From Euonymus europaeus (lineage: Eukaryota > Streptophyta > Magnoliopsida > Celastrales > Celastraceae): a stretch of 64,000 bases of DNA. The translations under genes were made by a program, and so were the position numbers. The stretch covers positions 15,391,001 to 15,455,000 of the forward strand of contig OY756972.1 of assembly GCA_963580455.1 (NCBI GenBank), given 5' to 3'. The notes under the pieces are model-generated. The model made no database searches and was not told the origin of the DNA. It was given only the letters and a program-made list of their open reading frames with translations. Below are positions 11,621 to 22,576 of the stretch, one piece after another (position 1 is the first letter of the stretch; every line of letters starts with the position of its first letter).

Positions 11621-12731
11621 TTACTGAAATAATGGAAAATAAAAATTCCCTGACTGAAATCCCGGGTCTTCATGATTTTCAGAAGGATAACAATTCTGTT
11701 GTTGGGCCTGTGTAGTAGAAAACTGCATGGTATGCCTTTCAAAATCACTGGATGAATGATAAGGCAGGTGAGTCATGACTCCATGGTTGCCCGCAATATA
11801 TGCCATTAATAGATCAATAGTTTTAGACAAGTGATCCAGATGTGCCTCAATTTGCGTTAACCTTTCAGCTACGTCAATAGTTCCAGATGACTGAGAATGA
11901 TGAATGGTAGGGGATTCAGCCACAGTAGGAGTCTCTACAATATCATCATCCTTATATCTTCCGATCATTCTGCGATCAATAGCACATTTTGGATACTGCA
12001 CCTCCTCATGCGGTGCCCAAAGAACTCCAGCTTTCATGCACAATGTGCAGATCAGAGAGGGCAAACAAAGCCCTTTGGTTGTTGTATTGCAACAACTGTG
12101 CACAATGGAATTGTGCAAAACTTTGCCAATATCAATTGATTTTTCATGTAGAATACAATAAAGCAAAATTGCTCTATTTTTTGGAATATCTGTTGAATGC
12201 GTGCTTGGCATGAGCTTCGCCCAAATAAATCGCATCCAAGTCCTGCTATTTTTTTGTCATAGAAGATGTGGGAAATGAGACTCCCACCTCATTAAATTTC
12301 TTCCAGGCAGCTCCTGGCTTACACAACGTATGAATCACTTCATCCATAATAGTATCAGATTCCAACAAGACCGAGAAATTGTCATTGACGATGTCTGAAA
12401 GATTGTAGACAGCATTGATGGTTTTGCTATCAAATGGGACCATCATACCCCGAACATATACATGTTCATACCCTACAACTGCATTTGCATAAAATTCCCT
12501 TACCACTGGGACAACTGCAGGTTTTGGCTGTGCAACAAAATCCCCCCAACCTCGTTCAGCAATAATTTTAGCAATTGCAGGCTCTGCTGTTAAAGAAGTT
12601 TGCAAACCTCTCTCTGGAATAATTTTTCTCCCCCTTATTGATTCTCGATATTTCTTAACCGCTTCTTGACAGATAAAGCGATTTAGATCAATCATCTAAG
12701 AGGATTGCTCGAATGGTCTTTTGGTAGCCAT
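11621..12731 (-). pseudogene. ORF B of E1: Transposase_32-like, broken
   Basis: Same protein as the intact E2 copy at 24703-25860. The ATG at 12731 starts MATKRPFEQSS, then a TAG replaces the glutamine codon found in E2. Near 12248 a run of seven T (six in E2) shifts the frame. Otherwise both halves stay open and keep VREFYANA, YVRGMMVPFD, W.KLMPSTHSTDIP and LLYCILHEKSIDIGKVL. So it decayed by one nonsense change and one homopolymer slip. Confidence 0.8.
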
Positions 12732-13600
12732 AGAGATGAGCTAACTGAGGTGATTCAAAATCAACCCGTGAAGTGGGAGAAGATCACGAAGGATTTTGAA
12801 CAAGGAGTTTTGGCGGTGTAAGAAAAGGGAAAAATTTGGCAGATGGCCTGCCAGTAAAGCTGAGTTGACGGTGAAGAGGTGACTCAAAGAGGAAGAAGAC
12901 GAAGTTGGCCAAAAGATAGAAACAACATTGAAGAAGGGTTTGAATAAAATGTCATGAAAGAGAGAGAGGAGAGGAAAAGTCAGGATCCACAGTTGATTAG
13001 GTGGAAGAGATTACAAAGAAATGCAACTCAAGATGACTGGAGAGACAAAAATCATTAAAGAATAGTTGAATAATTGGCAAAAGAAGGAGACAATGGAGGA
13101 ATATTGTAATGCACGCCTGAATTAGCGATAGTGACGGTGAGTGATTGTGAAATATCTCACTTGGCAACCAAAAGATCCGTAGACAAGAAAATTACTCATT
13201 TAACATAGAAATTGTCCTCACATGGTCAACATTGTAATCTGCGCATATTTGCTCCTCAACTATGCTCATTATTGATGACATCAATTCAAGTCACTTTCAG
13301 CCATATTAAAACCATCAGTCTTAATCTCAAAGTCAATGCACACTATCCTCACCATTGCCACATTATCAATCAACACGTGGCCACATAACAAAAGTAATTA
13401 TTGCACTTTCCACTTGTATGGGAACCACATATTTCTTTCTGAATTTCTTTCGTAATCTGTTTGGTTTCCCTGTCATTTTCTGGGTCATTTGACCAATATT
13501 CTCCTCCCTCACTGTACCTGAGGCTTCATATCTAACATCCTTGTCAGGGTGGCACAAAATATTCTGATGATATCTCGAATGCGTGTCAGAGAAGGATTTA
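12732..13600 (-). other. Region between pol remnant and ORF B in E1
   Basis: No supported gene. 12790-13150 is purine-rich on the plus strand. 13380-13600 reads as a short open stretch on the minus strand that continues from the pol-exon remnant, without a recognisable domain. Confidence 0.4.
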
Positions 13601-13985
13601 ACATTTTTGATTGAGTGCACCCAAAAACTGTTTCATTAGATTCATCTTTTTCTATATCCTCAATTTCAATCTTGGTGAATGGAATGGTAGAACGTGTGAG
13701 ATTTGGAAATTATGGAAAAATGAAAGAGAATGGTTTTGAGAATTTTGAACGAAGAGCTTTATTCATGGTGATAATATAGAAAAGATAAAATGATGCAACA
13801 TGCAACAGCCGTATTAAAACTCCATCAAAGACAATGTAAAGACATGCTCATTGCAAAACCCAATAAGTGGTCATGAGCTAGACCACAAATGGTTGTGCAT
13901 TTAGAGATTACTCCTTGAGGCCATTGATAAGATACTGAAAATTTCCAAACTGATCCAGTTACTAAGCTCAAAAACCAATGTGTGA
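13601..13985 (-). pseudogene. Remnant of pro end, intron and pol exon start (E1)
   Basis: On the minus strand 13985-13915 aligns with the last codons of the young protease frame (young: PGFKLNNWTSVELP). About 13915-13680 aligns with the putative intron (shared ATACGGCTGTTGCATG). 13680-13620 aligns with the start of the pol exon (KIEIED...). It shows that E1 derives from an element with a full gag-pro-pol. Confidence 0.65.
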
Positions 13986-14910
13986 GAAATGATTAGTAGT
14001 AGAGTTGACTTATTTATTTAACAGCAACATGAAGATTAAACGTCAATGCCCCTAATATTATCATTTGCCAATGATTTTAATTTTTATTTTTTTTGTCTTT
14101 TTTTTACCAACTTCATTAATATATGCATGATTGTGAATTTATGTACATCCGATAAACAAAGGAACTATTATACATGTGATGGCAATGGATGACTCATATA
14201 TACATGGATAAAACCTAACTAATATATGCAAAATAATACAGGAAATGTATATACAGACGTGTGAGTGAAAGAGGGGTATATACATGGGCGTAACTTTAAA
14301 TGATGTATGCAAAATAAGTACGTGAAACCTACATGTACAATAAGAATAATATATGTATGAATCAAAACAAAACGTTATATACAGCAAACATAACAACAAA
14401 ACAAAATAATATATACAACAAAATGATATATAACACCATAAAAACATAAGTTTAGAAGTAGTTTCCTATGTCCTATGACTATGGTCGTTGGCTATGGACA
14501 ATCTAGGCTCTCGACTTATCCCCCACCAGTGTCCATTACTGGAATAGGCAGGGTCCCTCTTAACAGAGGAGTGGGTCGAGTGAGGATTTTTCGTGAGCCT
14601 GCACGGGGATTGAAATCCCTCGAAGGTCTCATTTACTTCATCCTCTCCTAAGGGTATTGAGCCCGAGTTGTTGGACTCATGAAAAGGGTATTGTGCACGA
14701 TGTGTGAGGACAATAATAAAAAGCTCACAAAACACAACATTTTTTTAAAAAAAAAATAATAAAAAATATCAATAAAAAAAACTAGAGAAATAAAACACCA
14801 AATATATTTAAAACAAACAAAATCAAATAATGGGATAAGAAAAATTAAATTTAGAAGGCCCAACTCACTAGTTTTTTTTAAGAGATATATACACATTTAA
14901 AAACTAGTCA
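13986..14910 (-). other. Leader of E1
   Basis: Non-coding sequence between the primer-binding site and the pro remnant. It includes a block shared with E2 (CTCGACTTATCCCCCACC... at about 14510-14640 on the plus strand). That block is the site where the young element inserted in E2. Confidence 0.6.
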
Positions 14911-14928
14911 TCCCCAATAGAATCGCCA
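14911..14928 (-). other. Primer-binding site of E1
   Basis: The minus strand reads TGGCGATTCTATTGGGGA two bases after the LTR. The young element and E2 have TGGCGACTTCACTGGGGA. A TGGCGACTC...-type site is characteristic of Tat/Ogre elements, reported to be primed by tRNA-Arg; I did not check the tRNA. Confidence 0.75.
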
Positions 14929-14930
14929 GT

Positions 14931-17026
14931 TGTCGCCACCAATTGTAACAGGTGCAATTGGTCACCGATTAAAAATAATTTGGTCTGCGAAAATCCAAAA
15001 AAAATGGGTAAGTGAGTTTGTTACGTATGGGGAAGGTGTGAGGCACCCCAGAACGTCTGTTTTAAAAAACAGTTGTCAATTTAACTTTTATTATCACATT
15101 AAATGATTAAGAAAATCAAACATGACATTAAACAAAAATATATACATGAGGTATGATAATTATTTACAAGATATAAATGTTATATTGAGAGTCTAATATT
15201 GAAGTTCATGGGACCCTTCCATCCAATAGTCAAGTTTCCATGAAACATTCTTACCTCAAGAATTTTTCTGAGGATGCATCCAATGCATTTCCCGAATTAA
15301 TTTCATCGTTGGTTATGACTTTCGATATAATTTTTATACACACATAAAATATAAAATATGAATATTTAAAAATAAAAATAAGAAATCCTCTCCATCCAAT
15401 GGTTAGGAATTCCTAAAATTTCCTCAAGAATTCGATCGAAAACATCCAATGCCACTCGATTGGTTCCGTCGTCGGATTAACCTCAATATATTACCCACTC
15501 TAAGCATGCAATCTAAACACTCATTTGATATATACATGAACCCTAAGTGTCTACATGCTTCTAACACCCTAAAATCACATATGCAATTTTATTATTTTTG
15601 TTTTACTATTTACATGGTGGTATATGGCCTTGGGGCCCAATTCCCGCTAATCTAAAAATCCTAATTTTCTAAACCCAAAAATCCAAGTGAAACATGAAAA
15701 ATAAAAAAAAAAACCCCAATATTACAAGCCCATTTGTTAACTTTACAAGCCCAACTATCTCAACCCAAAACCCATAAGAAAATGGGTCATAATAATGGTT
15801 GACCCAATCAAAGGCCCAATTTCAGCGGCCCAAACCTCTTATTTGTTTCCCAAAGCCCAGAATCAATCTAATAGTTTTGAACTTATTGGCCCAATGTCTT
15901 CCTTTGGATGACAAGGCATTGAAGCCTTCTCCTAGCTTTCCCAATTCTGAAACATAGAAGAAACGGCGCACCAAAGGCACCAATGGCAGAGGGGGCTCCA
16001 CTCATCTATCAATGCCCACAAAGCTTATGAAATTTTTCATAGTTAACACCTTATGCAAAAGATCCTTGATGAGAAATCTTGGAATTTTGACTTGGTTGAA
16101 TATCTCTCTTAGTAGATACATCTCCTTCCTTTGCAGATCCCTAGGTGTCACTCTCCATCTGTGAATCTCCACCAGCGCTCCCATCCATGGATTATTGATT
16201 AGCTTTCGAATCGGGCCGAGTCATCTTCAACACAAGACAAGAAATCTTGCTGAGATTCAAGAACAGATCGAGTAGATTTCTGTCAATGATCACATATGAT
16301 TCACACAACTTAGAGAGTCGAAAGTTCTCCTAGTATTGATCGGAGATAACATACAAACACAAACAAACGCACAAAACCAAAACAATGGAGAAGATGCACT
16401 TAGCTTTTCAGATGACAGAAGGTGTGGGCCCCCCAAAACAGGTGCAGATACCATGTTTTTGTAGGAGCCAGGAAATGGAAGCTAGCCCAGGAATTCCGGT
16501 CCCAAATCCTTGATTTTCCTATGTTAGGTGAGAAAGGAAGAAAAAATAAAAGTTTCTTGGAGAAAATGAGGGAGTGAGTTAGGGAAAAAAAAGAATTCGG
16601 TGGAGACAAAAGGAGGATTCCAGTAGGTATTGAAGAAAAAGAAGAAAAATCACGTTAGGTATTTACTTCAAAAAATCATGTTCAAAAGTCAAAAAAAATA
16701 TGGTCCAAACGTGTGGCAAAAATAAAAAAAATTAAAATATGTCCAAATATGAGTCCCCAATTATAGTATCCCTAATCCCGTATTTCAATATTCCACTTCT
16801 CCAAAAATCCCTCCATAATCCCTAATTTTCATTCAAGAATCGAAACTTTTACTAGATTGTTCCCAATTAAAGATAATGAAATCATTTAATTGTATTTCTC
16901 TTAATTTTCTTTTTCTCTTCAGAACTAGGCCAAGCCCTTCCCTTAATTGGCATCTTCTTATTTTGAGCTTGAGGGGAAGCATTATGGATTTGTGGATTGG
17001 GGCCTGGACAAAAATAGGGTACTACA
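14931..17026 (-). repeat. 5' LTR of E1
   Basis: The minus strand begins TGTAGTACCCTATTTTTGTCC and ends TTGGTGGCGACA; 2096 bp. Nearly identical over most of its length to the LTR at 53600-55715. Its last ~400 bases are homologous, in inverted orientation, to the end of the plus-strand LTR 17030-20252. Confidence 0.75.
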
Positions 17027-17029
17027 GCT

Positions 17030-20000
17030 TGTTGTACCCCAATTTTGGCTCAAAACTAGCCAAGAAAAATCAAAAAATGCAAATAATAATAAAGCCCAAA
17101 ATATGGGCTGAATTAGAGTCAACCGTGGACCAAAAATTAGGGTTCGAATTTGGTTGATTCGATTAATTGACCCGATAAGCTTAAATGTTTAAATTTTCTG
17201 ACCCAATCGTAACCTAAGATGTTACCCTGATCAGTCATTTCAACCCAAACAAGAAGCCTGACCCATCATATAATTTAAACAAAACCATTTGAACCCAATT
17301 GATGGCCCAAATTAACAGGCCCGTTTGTCCCATTAATTTAGGCCCAAAAACTTTAAAATATGAAGAGATGGTCCGGCCCGGCACATGAGTCTAACCCTAA
17401 TCAAGTAAAAAACAAAAGAAAACAAAAGGAAGAAACGGAAGAAAGAGAAGAGGCCAGGAAGAAAAAATGGGAAGGAAGAAAAAGAGATGCCGGAGGGGAA
17501 GAGGGCGTAGAAATTCAAATGAGGAGCGATTTTTGTTGACAATTAGAGCCGGCTGTTGTTGATTTCGGGGGTTGAGTGATTCAGTGATGTGGGTATAAGA
17601 AGAGGCAGAGAGATCGGATTTCAGGGGGAGTTGTATGGGGTCTTCCGGGGGTGGGGTGGGTTTGGGTTTTCTTTTGTTTCGATTTTCTAGGGATTTGTCT
17701 CGGAGATTGAGGTTTTTTTTTTCATTTCTGAAATTCTTGGAGGAGATTTTGGGTTTTCTTTTGAATTTTCTGGAGATCGGTTTTTTTGACAGGGGGAGGA
17801 GGGGGCTCAGGTCTTCGAGGCTGCCCTTCTCTTGTTTCGGTTTTCTTGGAAAATTTGTGGGTTCCTGTCTTCTTTTACTTCAGTTCTCTGGGAAGTTCTT
17901 TCGGTTTTCTGGCGGGGGGATTCCTTCTTTTCTTCATCTTTCTTTGTTTCGGTTTTCTAGGAAGATTTTTGAGGTTGTTCCTTTCTTCTGGTGATTTCAG
18001 TTTTTCGAGAGGGGGCTGGAGTTCTCATTTTTTATGGATTTCTTCTTCTGGTTTCTGGGGTAACTGGTTTTGATTTTATATCTCCTGGTTCCTCAAATAC
18101 ATAAATCCCAAAAGCTTCATCCCTTTTTCTTACCTGTCTCGATTTTCAGTTCAGGAATTTATGTTTCTTGCATATTTCCTCTTGAAATTTGGTGTTGTAA
18201 TTGTTTTGAGAAAAAGATATATGATAGTTCTTGAATCCTGCTTGAGATGTTGAATTTACTACGTTTTTGTGCTCTGTAACCTCTGATGTGCATGTCTAGC
18301 TGTTATTGATTTTGGTTTTTATTATGATTTTGTAATTAGATTTCGTATGTTTTTGCTGATTTTTGAGATGTGTTGATGCTCCATTGTCGTGATTGTTGAG
18401 GGATAAAGCTTGGTTTAAATCTTTGCATTATGGTTCTTGCTATGCAGTCGTCAAATACTGGATTTTCCTTTGTTGTTTGATGTCCATTTGTTTCAGTGGT
18501 GATATGTTGCAGGATTTGTTTGTGTTTGCAATGCTCTAGATGTATCTATTTTAATGGATGTTCGGATGGCTAGAAAGCCAAGGGAAGAGCAATTTCTTTG
18601 TTGTTTTGAATTTGATATCCATGAATGTTTTTGGTGATTTGAACATGAACCCTTATTTGAGATAGCTATAAAGGATACTGAGAATTTTTAGTCCACCTCT
18701 GGCAGATTCATGTCTTGATTGCCGAGCTCTGTGGGAGATTAAAATAGGCATGGTTGCTTTGTTGGAGATTTTCTTGGATGTGCTGTGGGGCATTTTGGTT
18801 TGGTTTAAGTTATGGATCATGAGGTTAATATGTAACTTGATAAAAATTGGGCTCATTTGTCTACATTGTTTGTTTGGGCTTTTAAATAAAGTACATGGGT
18901 TTAAGCATCAAGTAAAAAAGTTTAATAATGGTTCGGGCCAATGGATTATATTAATTATTTAGGCTTTGATTTTTTTTAAAGGGGCTTAAAATGCTTTGTT
19001 TAATTCATATTTTATTGTATAGTAAATGATCGATTAATTGATCCGATGATGGAACCAAAATGGGAAAGCATTGGATGCTATCCCGAGAGGATTCTTGAGG
19101 AAATGATTTTTGCGGAATCCCTACCATTGGATGGAAAAGGATTTAATGAAGTGCGGAGCCTTCGATATGATAATCTCTTTCGGTAATAAATCATTATTAA
19201 AACGGGAACCGAGTCCCTCTTATGTTTGCTTATTTTTATTATATGTTAATGATGTGTTTTATTTAATATGTGTTTTTCCATGCTATGTGATTATGTGTTT
19301 AAATTGTATGATATGAAGTATTAATATATTTGAATTGGGATTTGCGATAATTCAATATCGTATAGTCCACAAAAAAACTCGGTTCCCAATATTTCAATTT
19401 CATTTTATTTTCATTTTCATTTTATTTTTATTTTTTAATTTTATTTTTGTTTTATTTTTATTTCTATTTCTATTTTATTCTAATTTCATTTTCGTTTTAT
19501 TTTTATTATCATTTTTATTTTTATCTTTTGATTTTATTTTCGTTTTATTTTATTTTTATTTTATTTGTATTTCATTTTTATTTTTATTTTATCTTTTATT
19601 TTTATTTTCGTTTTATTTTTATTTCTATTTCAATTTTATTTTTATTTAATTTTTGTTTTATTTTTATTTAATTTTATTTTTCTTTTTATTTTAATTTTTA
19701 TATTTTATGCTTTTCTAATATTTATATTGTATATTTTCGTGGTGTATAAAAATTATATCGAAAGTCTTTACCTACGATGGAATTGATTTGGGGCATGCAT
19801 CAGATGCACCCTCGGAAAGATTCTTGAGGTGAGAGTGCTTCTAAGAAATTGGACCATTGGATGAAAAAATTATGTGAACCTCAATATTAGACTTTCAATA
19901 TAATTTTTATATCTCCTAAAATTATTCTATTCAATTTTAATATAGTTTTTGTCAAACTTATTTTTATCCTATTTCAATATATTTTTGTATAATTATTTTA

Positions 20001-20252
20001 CTCTATATATGATTCCTGTCATAATTAATTTTTCTTAAAAATCATTTAATGGGATAATGAAAGTTAAATTGGCAACTGTTTTAAAACAGACGTCGTGGGG
20101 TGCCTCACACCTTTCCCATACGTAACAAACTCACTTACCCATTTTTTCTGGATTTTCACAGACCAAATTAATTTTATTGGTGACCAATTGCACCAATTAC
20201 AATTGGTGGTGACTCTCTTTTAAAATTTTATTTCGAAAAACCGGTTGCGACA
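17030..20252 (+). repeat. Tat-type LTR, plus strand, without adjoining element
   Basis: Begins TGTTGTACCCCAATTTTGGC and ends AACCGGTTGCGACA. The end carries the family string GGGGTGCCTCACACCTTTCCC followed by CAATTGGTGGTGACTC. No polypurine tract precedes it and no primer-binding site follows. The five-base flanks (CAGCT, CTCTC) do not match, so a simple solo-LTR insertion is not supported. Confidence 0.65.
19380..19720 (+). repeat. T-rich low-complexity tract (ATTTT)n
   Basis: About 340 bases of ATTTT/ATTTTC units inside the LTR 17030-20252. Three apparent frames of F/Y/I-only composition across it are artefacts. Confidence 0.85.
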
Positions 20253-20819
20253 CTCTCATTTGGGCCGGACCACAGATTGTTTCCAGATCACTGATTGAAA
20301 ACCTGGTGTAAAGCTTGACGATATGCTTGGGATGGTGGAATGGGAGAAGTTATGGTGATGTTGATGTTGTGGTTCAAGTGGTGGCTGGAAAAGTGAGGAA
20401 TTGAGCTATGATGAAGAAGGGTTTTGGTGGCAAGGAATTCTTGTGGCTAGAAGATGATCCGATTCCCCCCCTAAAATTGGAGGAGAAGTGTTGTTCTTGT
20501 AGAAGTGAGGAATTGGATGCCAGGAAGCATCCTTGTCTAATGGGTGAGTGCCTAATTTCTTCAATTAGGTGAGGACCACATGAAAAACGGGACTAATTGG
20601 TGGAGAAATTGGAGTTAGTGGAAAAAAGGAGCACCGATTGGATTTTGTCAAGAAAAGAAGATAGCCAGCACTAAAGTATCAAAAAATGATTCACGTGGGA
20701 GTAATATGCCACCAAATAAAAACACAAAAGAATTAATACCAAAAAATAAAAATGTAGACTAAAAATGAGAGAAGAAAAAAAAGAGTGTGAGAAGGCTCGG
20801 ACGAAATCAGGTTACTACA
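20253..20819 (-). repeat. Partial 3' LTR of E2
   Basis: The minus strand begins TGTAGTAACCTGATTTCGTCC right after the polypurine tract. It is cut after ~567 bp at the end of the LTR 17030-20252. Its distal part resembles the LTR at 52606 (TATCGTCAAGCTTT...CCAGGTTTT). Confidence 0.7.
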
Positions 20820-20832
20820 GCTGCCCCCTTTT
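20820..20832 (-). other. Polypurine tract of E2
   Basis: The minus strand reads AAAAGGGGGCAGC immediately before the LTR TG; the young element has AAGGGGGGCAGC in the same place. Confidence 0.75.
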
Positions 20833-20899
20833 GCGTGACTTTTACATAGTAATGGCGCGCAAAAGAGTAGTAAACCTATTTTTGGTCCAATGTCACGAA

Positions 20900-21420
20900 A
20901 ATGCATGAGATCACTACAGTCATTTTTGGATTGGCTGACGATGGAAAAGATTTTATTTTTTTATTTTTTTTTGAAAGATGCTCGGGATTACTAGAGCCAT
21001 TCCCGGCTTGGCTAATCATTGGAGAAGATTTTTTTGAAAAATGCACGGGATCACTAGGGCCATTCCCGGCTTGTGCAGTCATTGAAAATGATTTTTTTTG
21101 AAAAATGCTCGGGATCACTAGAGTCATTCCCGGCTTGGCAGACATGTTGAAAGAGTTTTTTTTTTTTGAAAGATGCTCGGGATCACTAGAGACATTCCCG
21201 GCTTGGCGAATCATTGGAAATGATTTTTTTTTTTTGAAAAATGCTCGGGATCACTAGAGCCATTCCCGGCTTGGCTAATCATTGGAAATGATTTTTGAAA
21301 AAAATGCTCGGTATCACTAGGGCCATTCCAGGCTTGGCCAGTCATTCAAAATGAATTTATTTATTTTTGAAGAATGCTCGGGATCACTAGAGCCATTCCC
21401 GGCTTGGCAGACATGTTGAA
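20900..21420 (-). repeat. Tail tandem array of E2 (~66-bp units)
   Basis: Seven good copies and one diverged copy of the motif GCCAAGCCGGGAATG...TAGTGATCCCGAGC on the minus strand, at about 20980, 21045, 21107, 21175, 21243, 21306 and 21376. They are separated by A-rich spacers ending in ...AATGATT. Apparent reading frames across it are repeat artefacts. Confidence 0.9.
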
Positions 21421-21583
21421 AGAGTTTTTTTTTCTTTTTTTTGCATTTTTTAAATTAATATTATTTTGAATTATTGTATTTACACAAAGAAATTTACATG
21501 GGGACACTGTAGTTATCCCTGGGCTTGTCTGTGATATGGGCTGGACTTGGGTAAAAGATACATGAACTGACACTGTAGAGTTC

Positions 21584-22576
21584 TTAATTGGGCCTCTCCA
21601 TATTCGCGGCCACATTCAACAGTTGCTCCCACCTTTTTCGCGTGGCCTCCGACTGATGTTCATTAGTTGGTGTTTTCTGAATACGGTTAGGTGGTGATGG
21701 TGGTGGTTTAAAAGCAAATCGAGATGTTTCCCCTAGTAATGCAACTCGTGGCCGTGATGCTTTTTGCCTCTTGGCAGCAGTGGTCATTTGGTTAATGCCT
21801 TTCTGCCAGTTGTTTTTCTGCATAATGCTTACTGGATAAAATGGACAGATTTGGTTTATAGGAGGACGAATGCCTTTGCTCAAAACCAGTCGGGTAACGA
21901 GTCGTGGAAAATATAATTTTCCAACCTTCGTTGGTCTATTCTCCACGAAACTCTGTGTCTTTAGAATTGTGGTCATAAAGAATTCTCCAATATCGAACCA
22001 TACTCCCTGATACATATAGTATAGGGCATGAAGAATCCTACCCCGTCTCTAGTGGTGGTGGTCGATGGGGCAAAGATTGTGCCGGAGAGCGTCGTCCAGC
22101 AACCACATCTTTGGTAGCAAATATGAGCGGCGTGTAGCGCTTATTTTCTTATCGCTCGGTCCTCGACACATGTTGTCAATTATCTCCTTCTTAGAAACAG
22201 TTACCAGTGCTTCGAATCCGATAGCTACATCATAAGAAGGGGGATACCCTAAACACTTGCATATGTCTGCTGTGGTGAACTGGAGTTTTATACCAATTAC
22301 TTCCACCTGGTAAATCGGATGTGGTCCGGTTCTCGTATGCGGTGTTAACATTTCAAGAGTCTCGTAGAAATCACGAACTATACGAGGGTACACTGATAAG
22401 TCACCTGTAGGATCTGGGTTAACAAAAAATAACACAGAGTGATCCTGGAGGTAATACATAGCCCAGCGAGCGTTGGCATCTCTAAGAATGTGAAGGTCGA
22501 ATCGTCGCTCATGAATAATTTCTGCTTTAGCAAACAACGTGATTGCTCGTAAGCGGGGTGACAGAGTCCCACCCAT
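21584..22576 (-). pseudogene. ORF A of E2: Transposase_32-like, one in-frame stop
   Basis: From the ATG at 22576 (MGGTLSPRLRAI) to TAA at 21584, about 330 codons, with a single TAG at 22049-22051. That TAG stands where E6 has a glutamine codon (HHHQRRGK). It keeps the features of the intact young copy: RWAMYYLQDHSVLFFVNPDP, VRDFYETLE, QVEVIGIKLQFTTADICKCL, WLLDDALRHNLCPI, ILHALYYMYQGVWFDIGEF and YFPRLVTRLVLSKGIRPP. The frame is open on both sides of the stop, so decay is slight. Its function is unknown; see the young copy at 42360. Confidence 0.85.

Larger units (their letters stand above)
9328..17026 (-). mobile_element. E1: non-autonomous Tat/Ogre-type element, 5' part
   Basis: Minus-strand order: 5' LTR (17026 to 14931), primer-binding site, leader, remnants of the end of pro plus intron plus start of pol, ORF B, post-pol hairpins, purine-rich repeats, and the start of ORF A where Athila cuts it. 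From 9328 to about 14600 it is nearly collinear with E2 (22484-27668), differing by scattered substitutions and small indels. Gag and the RT/RNase H/integrase domains are absent. Confidence 0.8.

Noticed and set aside
19335..19786. Three overlapping frames of F, Y, I and L
   Set aside because: Translation of an (ATTTT)n tract, not membrane proteins.
17030..20252. Simple solo LTR with target duplication
   Set aside because: The five-base flanks CAGCT and CTCTC differ and shifting the boundaries did not help, so I list it only as an LTR of unclear origin.
20876..21214. Repeat-containing small protein and similar frames at 29838 and 48911
   Set aside because: They are translations of the tail or LTR tandem units. 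They shift frame from unit to unit and have no upstream gene context.
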